Source: JAKFYM01 sp964416595 (GTDB lineage: Bacteria; Bdellovibrionota; UBA1018; CAIPTA01). Taken from it: 64,000 nucleotides of DNA. Positions 49,665 through 57,594 of the stretch are shown one piece after another (the stretch's first letter is position 1; each line of letters opens with the position of its first letter). Under the pieces are notes generated by a model. The model ran no database searches, was not told the DNA's origin, and saw only the letters and a list, made by a program, of their open reading frames with translations. The stretch spans positions 76,962-140,961 of the forward strand of contig CAYQES010000004.1 in NCBI GenBank assembly GCA_964416595.1. The letters are read 5' to 3'. The position numbers and the translations under genes were made by a program.

Positions 49665-50903
49665 ATGCTTGTAGACATCACGCCGCTACGCCGCTACCGG
49701 GATTTCCGCCTCTTATTCATCGGCCAATTGGTTTCCACCTTGGGCAGCATGATCAGCTATGTGGCTACTCCCTACCAAGTGTACGAGCTCACCAAAGATT
49801 CTTTTATGGTGGGTGTGCTGGGCACGGTGCAGTTGGTGCCAGTGTTGGTGTTTGGTTTAATTGGTGGGGCTTATGCGGATCGTTTGGATCGCCGCAAATT
49901 ACTTTTAGTTTCAGAATTTTTTCTTTCGCTCGGTATCCTTGGGCTTTTCCTCAACGCGGCCAGTTCTTCGCCGAAGCTTTGGCTGATCTTTGTGCTCACG
50001 GCATTTTTACAGGCCGTGAATGCATTTCACCGCCCAGCCATGGAGGCGATGACCCAGAAACTCGTGCACCCAGAATATTACGGCGCAGTGGCTGCTTTAG
50101 GTGCACTACGTTCCAGCGTGGGTGCCATTGCGGGCCCGGCCATAGGCGGGGTGTTGATCGCTTCCTTCGGCTTAAAAATCGGCTACCTTGTGGATCTTCT
50201 TACCTTCGTGGTGGCCTTAGTTTGTGTGTTTCTCATGAAAGCTTCCGTTGCCCCGGAGCAAAACGCGGGTGAATCTTCTTGGAAATCCATCCGAGAAAGT
50301 TTGCAGTTTGCTTTGCGGCGGCCCGTGCTTGTGGGCACCTATGTGGTGGATATCGTGGCCATGACCTTCGCTTTTCCTACAGCGCTCTTTCCCGCTATGG
50401 CAGAAGCTTGGGGTGGGGCCAAGGCCGCGGGCATTTTGTTTTCCGCGATGTCGATCGGTGGTTTTGTGATCGCCATTGCCAGCGGTTGGACCAATAAAAT
50501 CCGTCGCCACGGAGCCGCTGTGCTTTGGGCTGCGTTTTTATGGGGCTTGGCTATCGTGGGTGTGGGTTTATCTTCTAATCTTTGGTTAGCCGTATTTTTC
50601 TTAGCCTGTGCGGGTGCCGCTGATGCTGTGAGTGGAATTTTTCGCATGGTGATTTGGAATGAAACTATCCCCAACGAAAAAAGAGGCAAACTCGCGGGCC
50701 TAGAAATGATTAGTTATATGACAGGGCCTTTATTGGGAAATATGCGGGCCGGGTGGATGGCGGGCTATGGTGGGCCGGCGTATTCGGTTTTGGTAGGGGG
50801 TATATTTTGTGCCGTGGGTGTAGTGGCCTGCGGAATCGCATTGCCCAAGTTTTGGCAATATGAGCAAAAAAAAAGGAGCGCCACTACTGGCGCTCCTTTA
50901 TAA
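49665..50903 (+). CDS. MFS exporter (EntS-like)
   Basis: A 412-residue major facilitator with about 12 membrane segments. FRLLFIGQLVSTLGSMISYV opens the first helix, GGAYADRLDRRKLLLVSEFF is the loop 2-3 motif, and NAFHRPAMEAMTQKLV follows; these are typical of the EntS/MFS_3 group of siderophore and multidrug exporters. The start is the ATG at 49665, three bases after the squalene synthase stop, so they are co-transcribed. The 3' end of its coding sequence (KKRSATTGAPL) is also the terminator hairpin of the opposing gene. Confidence 0.85.
   Translation: MLVDITPLRRYRDFRLLFIGQLVSTLGSMISYVATPYQVYELTKDSFMVGVLGTVQLVPVLVFGLIGGAYADRLDRRKLLLVSEFFLSLGILGLFLNAASSSPKLWLIFVLTAFLQAVNAFHRPAMEAMTQKLVHPEYYGAVAALGALRSSVGAIAGPAIGGVLIASFGLKIGYLVDLLTFVVALVCVFLMKASVAPEQNAGESSWKSIRESLQFALRRPVLVGTYVVDIVAMTFAFPTALFPAMAEAWGGAKAAGILFSAMSIGGFVIAIASGWTNKIRRHGAAVLWAAFLWGLAIVGVGLSSNLWLAVFFLACAGAADAVSGIFRMVIWNETIPNEKRGKLAGLEMISYMTGPLLGNMRAGWMAGYGGPAYSVLVGGIFCAVGVVACGIALPKFWQYEQKKRSATTGAPL
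50866..50897 (-). terminator. intrinsic terminator of the lipoprotein gene, inside the MFS coding end
   Basis: A perfect 9-base stem AGGAGCGCC/GGCGCTCCT (50874-50882, 50889-50897) with a 6-base loop is followed on the reverse strand by nine T residues. It lies within the last codons of the MFS gene on the other strand. Confidence 0.88.
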
Positions 50904-50912
50904 AAGAAAAAC

Positions 50913-51626
50913 TTATTCTTCTACAGTTTCTTCTTCCATGGCTTCGGCTTTCTTTTCTTGCCGCTCTTTCTTTTTCCCTTTTCTGGTTTGCTCGGCCAGG
51001 ATGCGGAAAGCATCATCCAGGTTCCGCTCTGCGGCTCTCGTTACAATGAAGTTACCTTGGGGCCCGTGATAGCCTTGGGCCGCGTAACGTTCCGAAGGTA
51101 AACCGTGCTGTACACGCACATAACCTAAATCCCGCTCACAGTCTTTACGGTGTTGGCTTAGTACTTTTAATAAGTTCTCTAAAGATTCCTTATAACGGGT
51201 TTCTTTTTCCATGCGATCCGTGAGGAATTCTTTTTTCACCACTTTGATGCGGCCACTTTTGGTGATGCCAAGTTTTTGTTGAACCTTGCTTAAATCTTCG
51301 CTGATTTCTAGTTCAGGAATAGGTTCTAATTTTTTGTTACCACTCAATCGAGGGTCAGCCAAATCGGTGCGGCAGCGGATCAAATCTTCCCGCTCTGATT
51401 TTAATTTTCTTTCTGTTTCGTAATTGTACCAAGTGAGCTTGCGGAGTTCGTCTTCCACGGCCACGGCTTCTTGGATCACGGCGTCGTCATCTTCGTTGAT
51501 GCCGATTTCTTTGTCGCCCATTTTGGCTTTCACGTCGATATCTTCATCCACGGGTTTGAGTTTTTTCGAAGAGCAACCAGCGGCGATCACCGCTAGGCAA
51601 AGTAGGGGAAATAGGGCACGTTTCAT
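50913..51626 (-). CDS. lipoprotein of unknown function with coiled-coil
   Basis: A 237-residue lipoprotein. The ATG at 51626 has GAGG upstream and a lipobox AAGC; the longer open frame upstream is unsupported. The mature chain is charged and mainly helical, with KMGDKEIGINEDDDAVIQEA, a coiled-coil region (VEDELRKLTWYNYETERKLK), a further helix in FLTDRMEKETRYKESLENLL, and an acidic/basic tail rich in K and E (TRKGKKKERQEKKAEAMEEE). Two cysteines (LIRCRTD, KDCERD) may bond. No family is recognised. Confidence 0.65.
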   Translation of the reverse strand: MKRALFPLLCLAVIAAGCSSKKLKPVDEDIDVKAKMGDKEIGINEDDDAVIQEAVAVEDELRKLTWYNYETERKLKSEREDLIRCRTDLADPRLSGNKKLEPIPELEISEDLSKVQQKLGITKSGRIKVVKKEFLTDRMEKETRYKESLENLLKVLSQHRKDCERDLGYVRVQHGLPSERYAAQGYHGPQGNFIVTRAAERNLDDAFRILAEQTRKGKKKERQEKKAEAMEEETVEE

Positions 51627-51743
51627 AAAATCCTCGCTTTCATAGACCACTTTACGGCAAAGAAGCATTTTGGGGCGAGTAGAATTGCTTGAGAAGAGCT
51701 CACGGAAACGGCTGGGGCGCACGGCTTGTGCTGGCCGGAAGGC

Positions 51744-51777
51744 AAAAAAAAGGGCACCCATATTCGGTGCCCTTTTT
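51744..51777. terminator. bidirectional intrinsic terminator
   Basis: A perfect 10-base stem AAAGGGCACC/GGTGCCCTTT with a 7-base loop has eight A residues on the left and a T-run on the right. It ends the transcript of the three exported paralogues (stop at 51794). Confidence 0.9.
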
Positions 51778-51793
51778 ACACTATAAGCTAAGT

Positions 51794-52270
51794 TTAGCGA
51801 TAGTTATGGAGCTGAATGGTTTGCTGCATCCCGTTGCTAGAAATGCTGTCCAAACGTACGTAACCAAAGGGAACGCGGGCGATCCAAGCGGTGCCTCTCA
51901 TATCGTCCGTGTTGAAGGGTAGAGCGCAGGTTTGGAAGTTACCGGCGGGAACATTGATGTTTTGCAATTGGCCACCAGCACCGGCGCAATTGTTCATAAT
52001 GTTGTTGATGGTCTCATCGGAAAGTAGATCATCAGAGGGCACCCACTCTTGGGTTACGTCTGGCGAGCGGCCAGGAAATGTAATCGTTTGCTGACGAAGG
52101 TATTGGCCACGGGAAGAGTTAAACTGCAACAATTCATGGGAGAGAGTAGCTTGGATATTTTGCCCATTGTGGTTCGCATGCACATCGTAATTGGCATAAT
52201 CACCAACCCGGGGAGTGGCATAAGCGCTCACAGAAGCAAGGGCCATCAAGGCAAATAGAGAACGGATCAT
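51794..52270 (-). CDS. exported paralogue 1 of a tandem family of three
   Basis: A 158-residue secreted protein with the signal peptide MIRSLFALMALASVSAYA. Conserved family blocks are GDYANYD, SHELLQFN, YLRQQTITFPGR, EWVPSDDLLSDETINNIMNN, VPAGNFQTCALPFN and VPFGYVRLDS, with two cysteines (NNC and QTC) likely bonded. The closing part (PAGxFxTC ... PFGxVRL) is like small beta-rich periplasmic proteins of the DUF3108 type. It is the last of three copies; ribosome site AGGAGG. The 5' 81 bases are identical in copy 2. A shared terminator follows. Function unknown. Confidence 0.75.
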   Translation of the reverse strand: MIRSLFALMALASVSAYATPRVGDYANYDVHANHNGQNIQATLSHELLQFNSSRGQYLRQQTITFPGRSPDVTQEWVPSDDLLSDETINNIMNNCAGAGGQLQNINVPAGNFQTCALPFNTDDMRGTAWIARVPFGYVRLDSISSNGMQQTIQLHNYR

Positions 52271-52295
52271 TAGAACCTCCTAGATAAATGAAAAG
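52215..52295. repeat. 81-base perfect direct repeat, copy A
   Basis: Identical to 52734-52814. It covers the ribosome site, start codon and signal-peptide codons of exported paralogue 1. Beyond it the two genes differ in many places. Confidence 0.95.
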
Positions 52296-52309
52296 AACGG
52301 GGATCGTGT

Positions 52310-52789
52310 TTAATGAAAGCTGCGGAGCATGACGCTTGTTTGCACGCCGTTACTTTGTGTGCTGTCTAAACGAACAAAACCAAAGGGTACATTGGTGATC
52401 CAAGCGGTGCCTGTGCCCCCATCGTCTGAATTGAAGGGCAGAGCGCAGGTTTGAAAGTTGCCGGCGGGCACAGTGATATTTTGTAAACTTCCACCGGCGG
52501 CGGAACAGTTATTCATAATATTATTAATGGTTTCATCCGTGAGTAATTCATCGGCTGGTGTCCATTCTTGGGTTACTTCTGGTGCTCGGCCGGGGAACGT
52601 GAGGGTTTGTTGGCGGAGGTACTGATTGCTAGAAGAATTAAACTGCAGAAGTTCATGGGAAAAAACCAGTTGGTACTGTTGGCCACTCTGATTAATGGTC
52701 GCATCATAAGCAGCATAATCGCCTACTCTAGGCGTGGCATAAGCGCTCACAGAAGCAAGGGCCATCAAGGCAAATAGAGAACGGATCAT
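52310..52789 (-). CDS. exported paralogue 2 of a tandem family of three
   Basis: A 159-residue secreted protein with the same signal peptide (MIRSLFALMALASVSAYA) and the same block order as paralogue 1: GDYAAYD, FSHELLQFNSS, EWTPADELLTDETINNIMNN, VPAGNFQTCALPFNSDD and VPFGFVRLDS. The middle differs (TINQSGQQYQLV). A likely promoter (TTGACG-N18-TAGCAA) lies upstream at 52827-52856, and paralogue 1 follows 39 bases later. Function unknown. Confidence 0.75.
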   Translation of the reverse strand: MIRSLFALMALASVSAYATPRVGDYAAYDATINQSGQQYQLVFSHELLQFNSSSNQYLRQQTLTFPGRAPEVTQEWTPADELLTDETINNIMNNCSAAGGSLQNITVPAGNFQTCALPFNSDDGGTGTAWITNVPFGFVRLDSTQSNGVQTSVMLRSFH

Positions 52790-52814
52790 TAGAACCTCCT
52801 AGATAAATGAAAAG
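52734..52814. repeat. 81-base perfect direct repeat, copy B
   Basis: Identical to 52215-52295. It covers the ribosome site, start codon and signal-peptide codons of exported paralogue 2. Confidence 0.95.
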
Positions 52815-52826
52815 GGCGAAGCATTA

Positions 52827-52856
52827 TTGCTATCCTGGATTTTTGATTTTCGTCAA
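52827..52856 (-). promoter_or_regulatory. sigma70-type promoter for paralogues 2 and 1
   Basis: TTGACG (52856-52851), an 18-base gap and TAGCAA (52832-52827) on the reverse strand fit a -35/-10 pair upstream of paralogue 2 (start 52789). The gene pair could thus be expressed apart from carD-gltX. Confidence 0.5.
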
Positions 52857-52884
52857 GGAACGGTGGCCCACGATTTTGTCGCGA

Positions 52885-53361
52885 TTAACGAAAGCTCTGC
52901 AGCAAAATGGTTTGTAGCACTCCGTTTTCGTAAGTTGCTTCTAAGCGCACAAAACCAAAGGGCACATTGGCGATCCAAATGGTTCCCGCGCTTTCTTCTG
53001 AATGGTGAGGCATGGCGCAAGTTTGAAAGCTACCGGCAGGCACGGTGATATTTTGCAAATTGCCACCGCTGCTGGAGCAATTGTTTAAAATAAGACTAAT
53101 GTTTTCGTCGCTGAGGAAATCGGAAGCAGGCAACCAGGTTTGGCGTACATCCGGTGCCAGGCCTGGCAAGGTGAAAGTTTCTTGGCGGAAGTAGTGGTTA
53201 TTGGCTGGATTGAATTGCAGTAACTCTTGCGAAAAATCAATTTGGTACCGGCTGCCACCTTTGGCGAAGATCATATCGTAGGCCGCATAGTCGCCAACCT
53301 TAGGAGTGGCGTGGGCGCTCGTAGAAGTCAGTGCCAGCAAAACAAATAAGAAACTGATCAT
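52885..53361 (-). CDS. exported paralogue 3 of a tandem family of three, coupled to gltX
   Basis: A 158-residue secreted protein, the most diverged of the three. The signal peptide is MISFLFVLLALTSTSAHA. Family blocks are kept as GDYAAYDMI, FSQELLQFNPA, TWLPASDFLSDENISLILNN, VPAGSFQTCAMPHH and VPFGFVRLEA, with the same two cysteines. Its ATG overlaps the gltX stop (TAATG, one base), so translation is coupled. It lies 95 bases before paralogue 2. Function unknown. Confidence 0.75.
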   Translation of the reverse strand: MISFLFVLLALTSTSAHATPKVGDYAAYDMIFAKGGSRYQIDFSQELLQFNPANNHYFRQETFTLPGLAPDVRQTWLPASDFLSDENISLILNNCSSSGGNLQNITVPAGSFQTCAMPHHSEESAGTIWIANVPFGFVRLEATYENGVLQTILLQSFR

Positions 53362-54848
53362 TAGAGCGAAAGCGAAAGATCAATGCGGCGCAGAGTTTCT
53401 TGTGCGCCCAGGAGGGGCAGCACTAATTTTAGTTCAGGGCCGTGGAGTTTTCCCGTAACGGAAGCGCGCATGGGCATAAAAAGATTTTTGCCCTTAGCAC
53501 CTGTTTTTTCTTTCACGCTATTTTGGATGGAAGCCAACACTTGCTCCGAAGGCACCCCATTATTTTTTTCCACTTCTTCCCTAAAGCATTTCACCACTTG
53601 TTTTGCTTCCGTGGAACTCAGCATGGTTTTGGCCTCCGGTTCGAAGGCGAAGCGATCGCTGAAATAGATTTCTAAGTGTGGTCCGATTTCAGCCAGAGTG
53701 CGCAGGCCCCCACGAACAGTAGCGAGCACATTCAAGAACCATTCTTCGCCCCGGGCATCGGGATCATATCCGGCTTCCTGCACGAAGGGGCGGATGCGTT
53801 TGGCGAGTTCTTTGATATCCAAAGCTTTGATGTATTCGCCGTTCATCCAGGCGAGTTTTTCGTCGTCAAACACGGCTGGGGCTTTGTTGAGTTTTTCTAA
53901 ATCAAATTGTTCGATGATTTCTGCCAATGGGCGAATTTCTTTTCCGTCGGAAGGGGACCAGCCGAGCAGAGCTAAGAAGTTCACCAAAGCTTCGGGCAAA
54001 TAACCGTTACGTAAATAATCGGTCACGGAAGAGGCGCCTTCCCGTTTGGAAAGTTTCTTTTTGTCCATGCCTAGGATCATGGAAATGTGAGCAAACTTTG
54101 GTAGCTCCCAGCCGAAGGCTTCGTACACCATCAATTGCCTAATGGTGTTGGATAAATGATCTTCACCCCGGATGATGTGGCTAATGCCCATGAAGTGATC
54201 ATCCACCACCACGGCGAAGTTATACACAGGCATGCCGTTGGAGCGCAGAACCACAAAATCTCCTGCCATGCCGGCCTTGAAAGTCACTTCGCCCCGCAAA
54301 AGATCATGACAAACATAATCTTTGAAAGGCGCTTTCATGCGGATGGAAAAGGGCTCCGTGGCGGCGCGCTTTTGGCTCACGTCTGCCGCGAGAAAAGTGC
54401 AGGTGCCATCGTAGTGGGGAGGTTTGCCGGATTTTTTGGCCGCTTCCGCTTTGGCGCTGATTTCTTCTTCCGTACAAAAGCAACGATAAGCGTGGCCTGT
54501 GTCTAAAAGTTTGTAGGCCATGGCCCGGAAAAGTTCCTGGCGTTCCGATTGCCGATAGGGGGCGCATGGCCCGCCTTGCATGGGGCCTTCATCGGGATCC
54601 AGGCCTAAGGAGTGGATATCTTGCAGGAGCATTTTTTCTGATTCGGGAGTGAAGCGGGCTTGGTCCGTGTCTTCCACTCGCAGAACTAAAGTGCCTTGGC
54701 TGTGACGGGCATGCAGCCAATTAAAGAGGTGGGTGCGGGCGCCGCCCACGTGCAAATAACCCGTAGGGGAGGGGGCAAAACGAACACGGGCCCTCCCTGT
54801 TTTGGGGCTGCCTTCGGCTAAAACTTTTTTCAGATCAAATTGTGCCAT
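53361..54848 (-). CDS. gltX: glutamate--tRNA ligase
   Basis: A 495-residue class I aminoacyl-tRNA synthetase. HIGH appears as RFAPSPTGYLHVGGARTHLF and the KMSKS equivalent as DKKKLSKREGAS. FSIRMKAPFKDYVCHDLLRG, DEGPMQGGPCAPYRQSERQE and GEDHLSNTIRQLMVYEAFGW are family blocks, with an anticodon-binding helix domain at the end. Full length. It lies 23 bases after carD and overlaps exported paralogue 3 by one base, placing a core enzyme in the same unit as three secreted proteins. Confidence 0.96.
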   Translation of the reverse strand: MAQFDLKKVLAEGSPKTGRARVRFAPSPTGYLHVGGARTHLFNWLHARHSQGTLVLRVEDTDQARFTPESEKMLLQDIHSLGLDPDEGPMQGGPCAPYRQSERQELFRAMAYKLLDTGHAYRCFCTEEEISAKAEAAKKSGKPPHYDGTCTFLAADVSQKRAATEPFSIRMKAPFKDYVCHDLLRGEVTFKAGMAGDFVVLRSNGMPVYNFAVVVDDHFMGISHIIRGEDHLSNTIRQLMVYEAFGWELPKFAHISMILGMDKKKLSKREGASSVTDYLRNGYLPEALVNFLALLGWSPSDGKEIRPLAEIIEQFDLEKLNKAPAVFDDEKLAWMNGEYIKALDIKELAKRIRPFVQEAGYDPDARGEEWFLNVLATVRGGLRTLAEIGPHLEIYFSDRFAFEPEAKTMLSSTEAKQVVKCFREEVEKNNGVPSEQVLASIQNSVKEKTGAKGKNLFMPMRASVTGKLHGPELKLVLPLLGAQETLRRIDLSLSL

Positions 54849-54871
54849 AGAGGCACAAACTAGTGGATTTC

Positions 54872-55369
54872 TTAAGCGCTGCCAAGAGCTTTGGTAAGTT
54901 CCGCTTCCACTTCTGCTTCAGGCAGGTGGTTGGACATGGAAATTTCTTTCACCAAGAGGTTCTTCGCTGTGTCGAACATTTTCTTTTCACCGAAAGAAAG
55001 GTCCTTAGCGTTTTTTAGGAGGTAGAGGTTCCGGAGCACTTCCGCGATCTCTTTTACGGATCCGGTTTTGATTTTTTCCATATATTCCCGGTACCGACGG
55101 TTCCAGGTGGTGCGATCGATTTTCACTTTTTTGTCACGGAGAATGCCGAGCACTTCATCTACTTCCTGCTGCGACACAAGGGCCCGTAAGCCCACGCCAG
55201 CGGTATTATCCGTTGGCACCATAATGGTCATGCCATTTTCGATGACTTGCAGTACGTAAAAACTCTTTTTCTTCCCGGAGATTAGCTTTTCTTCGATGCG
55301 CTTGATCACGCCTACGCCATGGGCTGGATAGACTGCGTTATCGCCGACTTTGAACATAAAGTTTTCCAT
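54872..55369 (-). CDS. CarD/CdnL-family transcription regulator
   Basis: A 165-residue RNA polymerase-binding protein. The ATG at 55369 has GGAGAAG upstream and opens MENFMFKVGDNAVYPAHGVG, as in CarD/CdnL; the longer frame from 55405 lacks a ribosome site. The N-terminal RID/Tudor-like domain (about 1-65) binds the polymerase beta subunit, and the helical C-terminal domain has TWNRRYREYMEKIKTGSVKE and LSFGEKKMFDTAKNLLVKEI. CdnL proteins stabilise open complexes at rRNA and other promoters in myxobacteria and mycobacteria. It is upstream of gltX on the same strand, probably co-transcribed. Confidence 0.93.
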   Translation of the reverse strand: MENFMFKVGDNAVYPAHGVGVIKRIEEKLISGKKKSFYVLQVIENGMTIMVPTDNTAGVGLRALVSQQEVDEVLGILRDKKVKIDRTTWNRRYREYMEKIKTGSVKEIAEVLRNLYLLKNAKDLSFGEKKMFDTAKNLLVKEISMSNHLPEAEVEAELTKALGSA

Positions 55370-55543
55370 TAAATCTTCTCCGGACGCATCTTGGACGGCG
55401 GTCATAGTAACACCATGCGTTAGTTAAGTCAAGCCATGATGGGGAATTCTTCCGAATCATTTCAAGGCCTTGCTGTGCGCCTGGGGTTCGGGTTAGCCTT
55501 TCCATCTAGCCAATTTCATTGGGGATTTGTTTCCTGGGGGACT

Positions 55544-56626
55544 ATGAAATTTCTTTTGGTTTTCATAGGTTTAGCAATTTTATTGGGTTTGGGCGCCGGA
55601 GCCTGGCAATTGGGCTATTTTCAAGTGGCAGGTTCCGAAGAAATTCCGTTCACCGTGCAAAAGGGCGATAACTTTGCGGTGCTTGCCCGTCGTTTGGAAA
55701 AAGAGGGAATCATTCGCAGCGAACGAGCCTTGCGTTGGTATGTGAACTTGGCGAGCCCTAGTAAATCTTTGAAGCGGGGAGAGTTTGGTTTGTTCCGGAA
55801 TATGAGTGTGCCGGCCGTGGTGCAAGCGCTCACGGAAGGCCGACCCATGGAATACAAGGTGACCGTGCCCGAAGGCCACAACCTTTTCCAAGTGGCCGAT
55901 ATTTTAGCGGCTAAGGGCTTGGCCACCCGAGAGGATTTTTTAGCGGCGGCCCGGGATCCGGAAGTGGTGCGTATGTTGCCCACATTAGCAGGCAGCGCAA
56001 AACTTCCCCGTAGCATTGAAGGCTATATTTTCCCTGACACCTATCACTTACAAAAAGTTTTTACGGCCAAGGAAATAGCCCAGTTGATGGTAGCCCGCTT
56101 TCGGGAAGTGTTTCAGGGCTTGAGCGCCGAGATGGAAAATAGTGTGGTGATGCGATCCTTGGGCTTAAACCCCCATGAGCTCGTGATTCTGGCCAGCATC
56201 GTGGAAAAGGAAACGGGGGCAGCCCAGGAGCGGCCTTTGATCGCGAGCGTGTTCATCAATCGCTTGCGAAAAAAAATGCGGCTGCAGACGGACCCCACGG
56301 TGATTTACGGTGTGTGGGTGGCCCAGGGTAATTGGGACGGCAACATCCGCCGCCGGGATCTCAACACTCCTACAGAATATAATACCTACCAGATGAGTGG
56401 TTTGCCGGTGGGGCCCATTGCCAATCCGGGGATCAACGCTATTCGAGCGGTGCTGCAGCCCGCGGAATCGGACTATTTATTTTTCGTTTCCCGCAATAAC
56501 GGCACCCATATTTTCTCCAAGGATTTTTCTGCCCATAACCGGGCGGTGCGGGAGACGCAGCTCAATCCCGGTGCTCGGGAGGGTAAGAGCTGGCGGGATT
56601 TGCCGGCGGAGCAGCGGGCGCGCTAA
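55544..56626 (+). CDS. mltG: endolytic murein transglycosylase
   Basis: A 360-residue inner-membrane protein with one N-terminal segment (MKFLLVFIGLAILLGLGAGA) and a periplasmic YceG/MltG domain. It cuts new glycan strands of peptidoglycan internally. LysM-like part: PFTVQKGDNFAVLARRLEKE. The catalytic Glu is in ASIVEKETG, and QTDPTVIYG and SGLPVGPIANPG are family blocks. The ATG at 55544 is preferred because of the GGGGG nearby and the correct signal-anchor; the open frame begins 36 codons earlier. It overlaps the opposing hydrolase by 4 bases. Confidence 0.95.
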   Translation: MKFLLVFIGLAILLGLGAGAWQLGYFQVAGSEEIPFTVQKGDNFAVLARRLEKEGIIRSERALRWYVNLASPSKSLKRGEFGLFRNMSVPAVVQALTEGRPMEYKVTVPEGHNLFQVADILAAKGLATREDFLAAARDPEVVRMLPTLAGSAKLPRSIEGYIFPDTYHLQKVFTAKEIAQLMVARFREVFQGLSAEMENSVVMRSLGLNPHELVILASIVEKETGAAQERPLIASVFINRLRKKMRLQTDPTVIYGVWVAQGNWDGNIRRRDLNTPTEYNTYQMSGLPVGPIANPGINAIRAVLQPAESDYLFFVSRNNGTHIFSKDFSAHNRAVRETQLNPGAREGKSWRDLPAEQRAR

Positions 56627-57594
56627 CGATGACTAGTAATCCACGCCAATGACTCAGAAACCACGCGCTCTCTGATGCCAGGCTCTTTTTCTAGCTCATG
56701 ATAGTAACCAGGAAATTCGATCACTTTGTGTTTTAGTCCGCCGTACGCTTGGAAAGCGAACTTCCGCGCTTCATTCAAATTCGTTACTTTTTCATCCCCC
56801 GAGAGCAAAAACAAAGTGGGGCAGATGGTTTGAAATTTAGCCGCATTGTTTTGAATTTCTTGGATCGCAGCGCGCACAGATAGCAGCCAGCGGGGAGTGG
56901 CCACTCGGCTAATCAATGGATCCTCGAAACGGCGCGCGAGGTATTCTTCATCGTGGGAAAGAATATTGGGTTCTACGCCATGGGGCACCGGCAAGGTGGG
57001 TAATACAGCAGCCAAGAGGGGAGCTAAGCACGCGAGTGTTTTTTTGCTGCCCGTGAGTTCAGGAAATCCTAAAAAGGCGCTGGAGAAAACCGCAGCGGAA
57101 ATTTTATTGGGTAAATTATTTCTATGTAATAGCTGAAGGCCAACAAGGGCACCTAAGCTATGACCCCATAGATAGATCGGGCGATTAGGAAGCAGTTGGG
57201 GCAGAAGTTTATTGAGGAAGGCTTCCGTGTCTTCCGCGTAATAATTGGGATCTTCCAGGTGGCCCCGGGGGCCTTCCGATAAACCGTGACCGCGAAGATC
57301 GAGGATGGTCACAGCAAGGCGAGCTTCCACGAAATTGCGCACGAGCTTGGCGTAGTTACCGGCGTGTTCGGAATATCCATGCAAGAGCACCACGGTGCCC
57401 GTGGCGTGGGGGGGAACCCAAGCTTGGCCAAAAAGATTAACCCTTGCCCGCTCCTGGGGGCTTTCCATGCGTAAAAATCCGTGACGGGCTAGAGGCGGCA
57501 GGGGAAATTCATAGCAGCGCAGGTATTCGCCCATGGCCGGATCCTGGGCCAAAGAAGAGCCTGGTTCCGAGAGTTGAAAGGGCGTTTCGCTCAT
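56623..57594 (-). CDS. alpha/beta hydrolase (monoacylglycerol lipase-like, Hydrolase_4)
   Basis: A 323-residue serine hydrolase of the S33/monoglyceride lipase group. VVLLHGYSEHAGNYAKLVRN and DLRGHGLSEGPRGH are typical. The nucleophile elbow is WGHSLGALVGL (Ser), with LLSGDEKV (acid) and FPGYYHELEKEPG (His), so the triad is complete. No signal peptide is present. Its start overlaps the rimO stop by 4 bases, making it the last gene of the smc-to-hydrolase set. Confidence 0.86.
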   Translation of the reverse strand: MSETPFQLSEPGSSLAQDPAMGEYLRCYEFPLPPLARHGFLRMESPQERARVNLFGQAWVPPHATGTVVLLHGYSEHAGNYAKLVRNFVEARLAVTILDLRGHGLSEGPRGHLEDPNYYAEDTEAFLNKLLPQLLPNRPIYLWGHSLGALVGLQLLHRNNLPNKISAAVFSSAFLGFPELTGSKKTLACLAPLLAAVLPTLPVPHGVEPNILSHDEEYLARRFEDPLISRVATPRWLLSVRAAIQEIQNNAAKFQTICPTLFLLSGDEKVTNLNEARKFAFQAYGGLKHKVIEFPGYYHELEKEPGIRERVVSESLAWITSHR

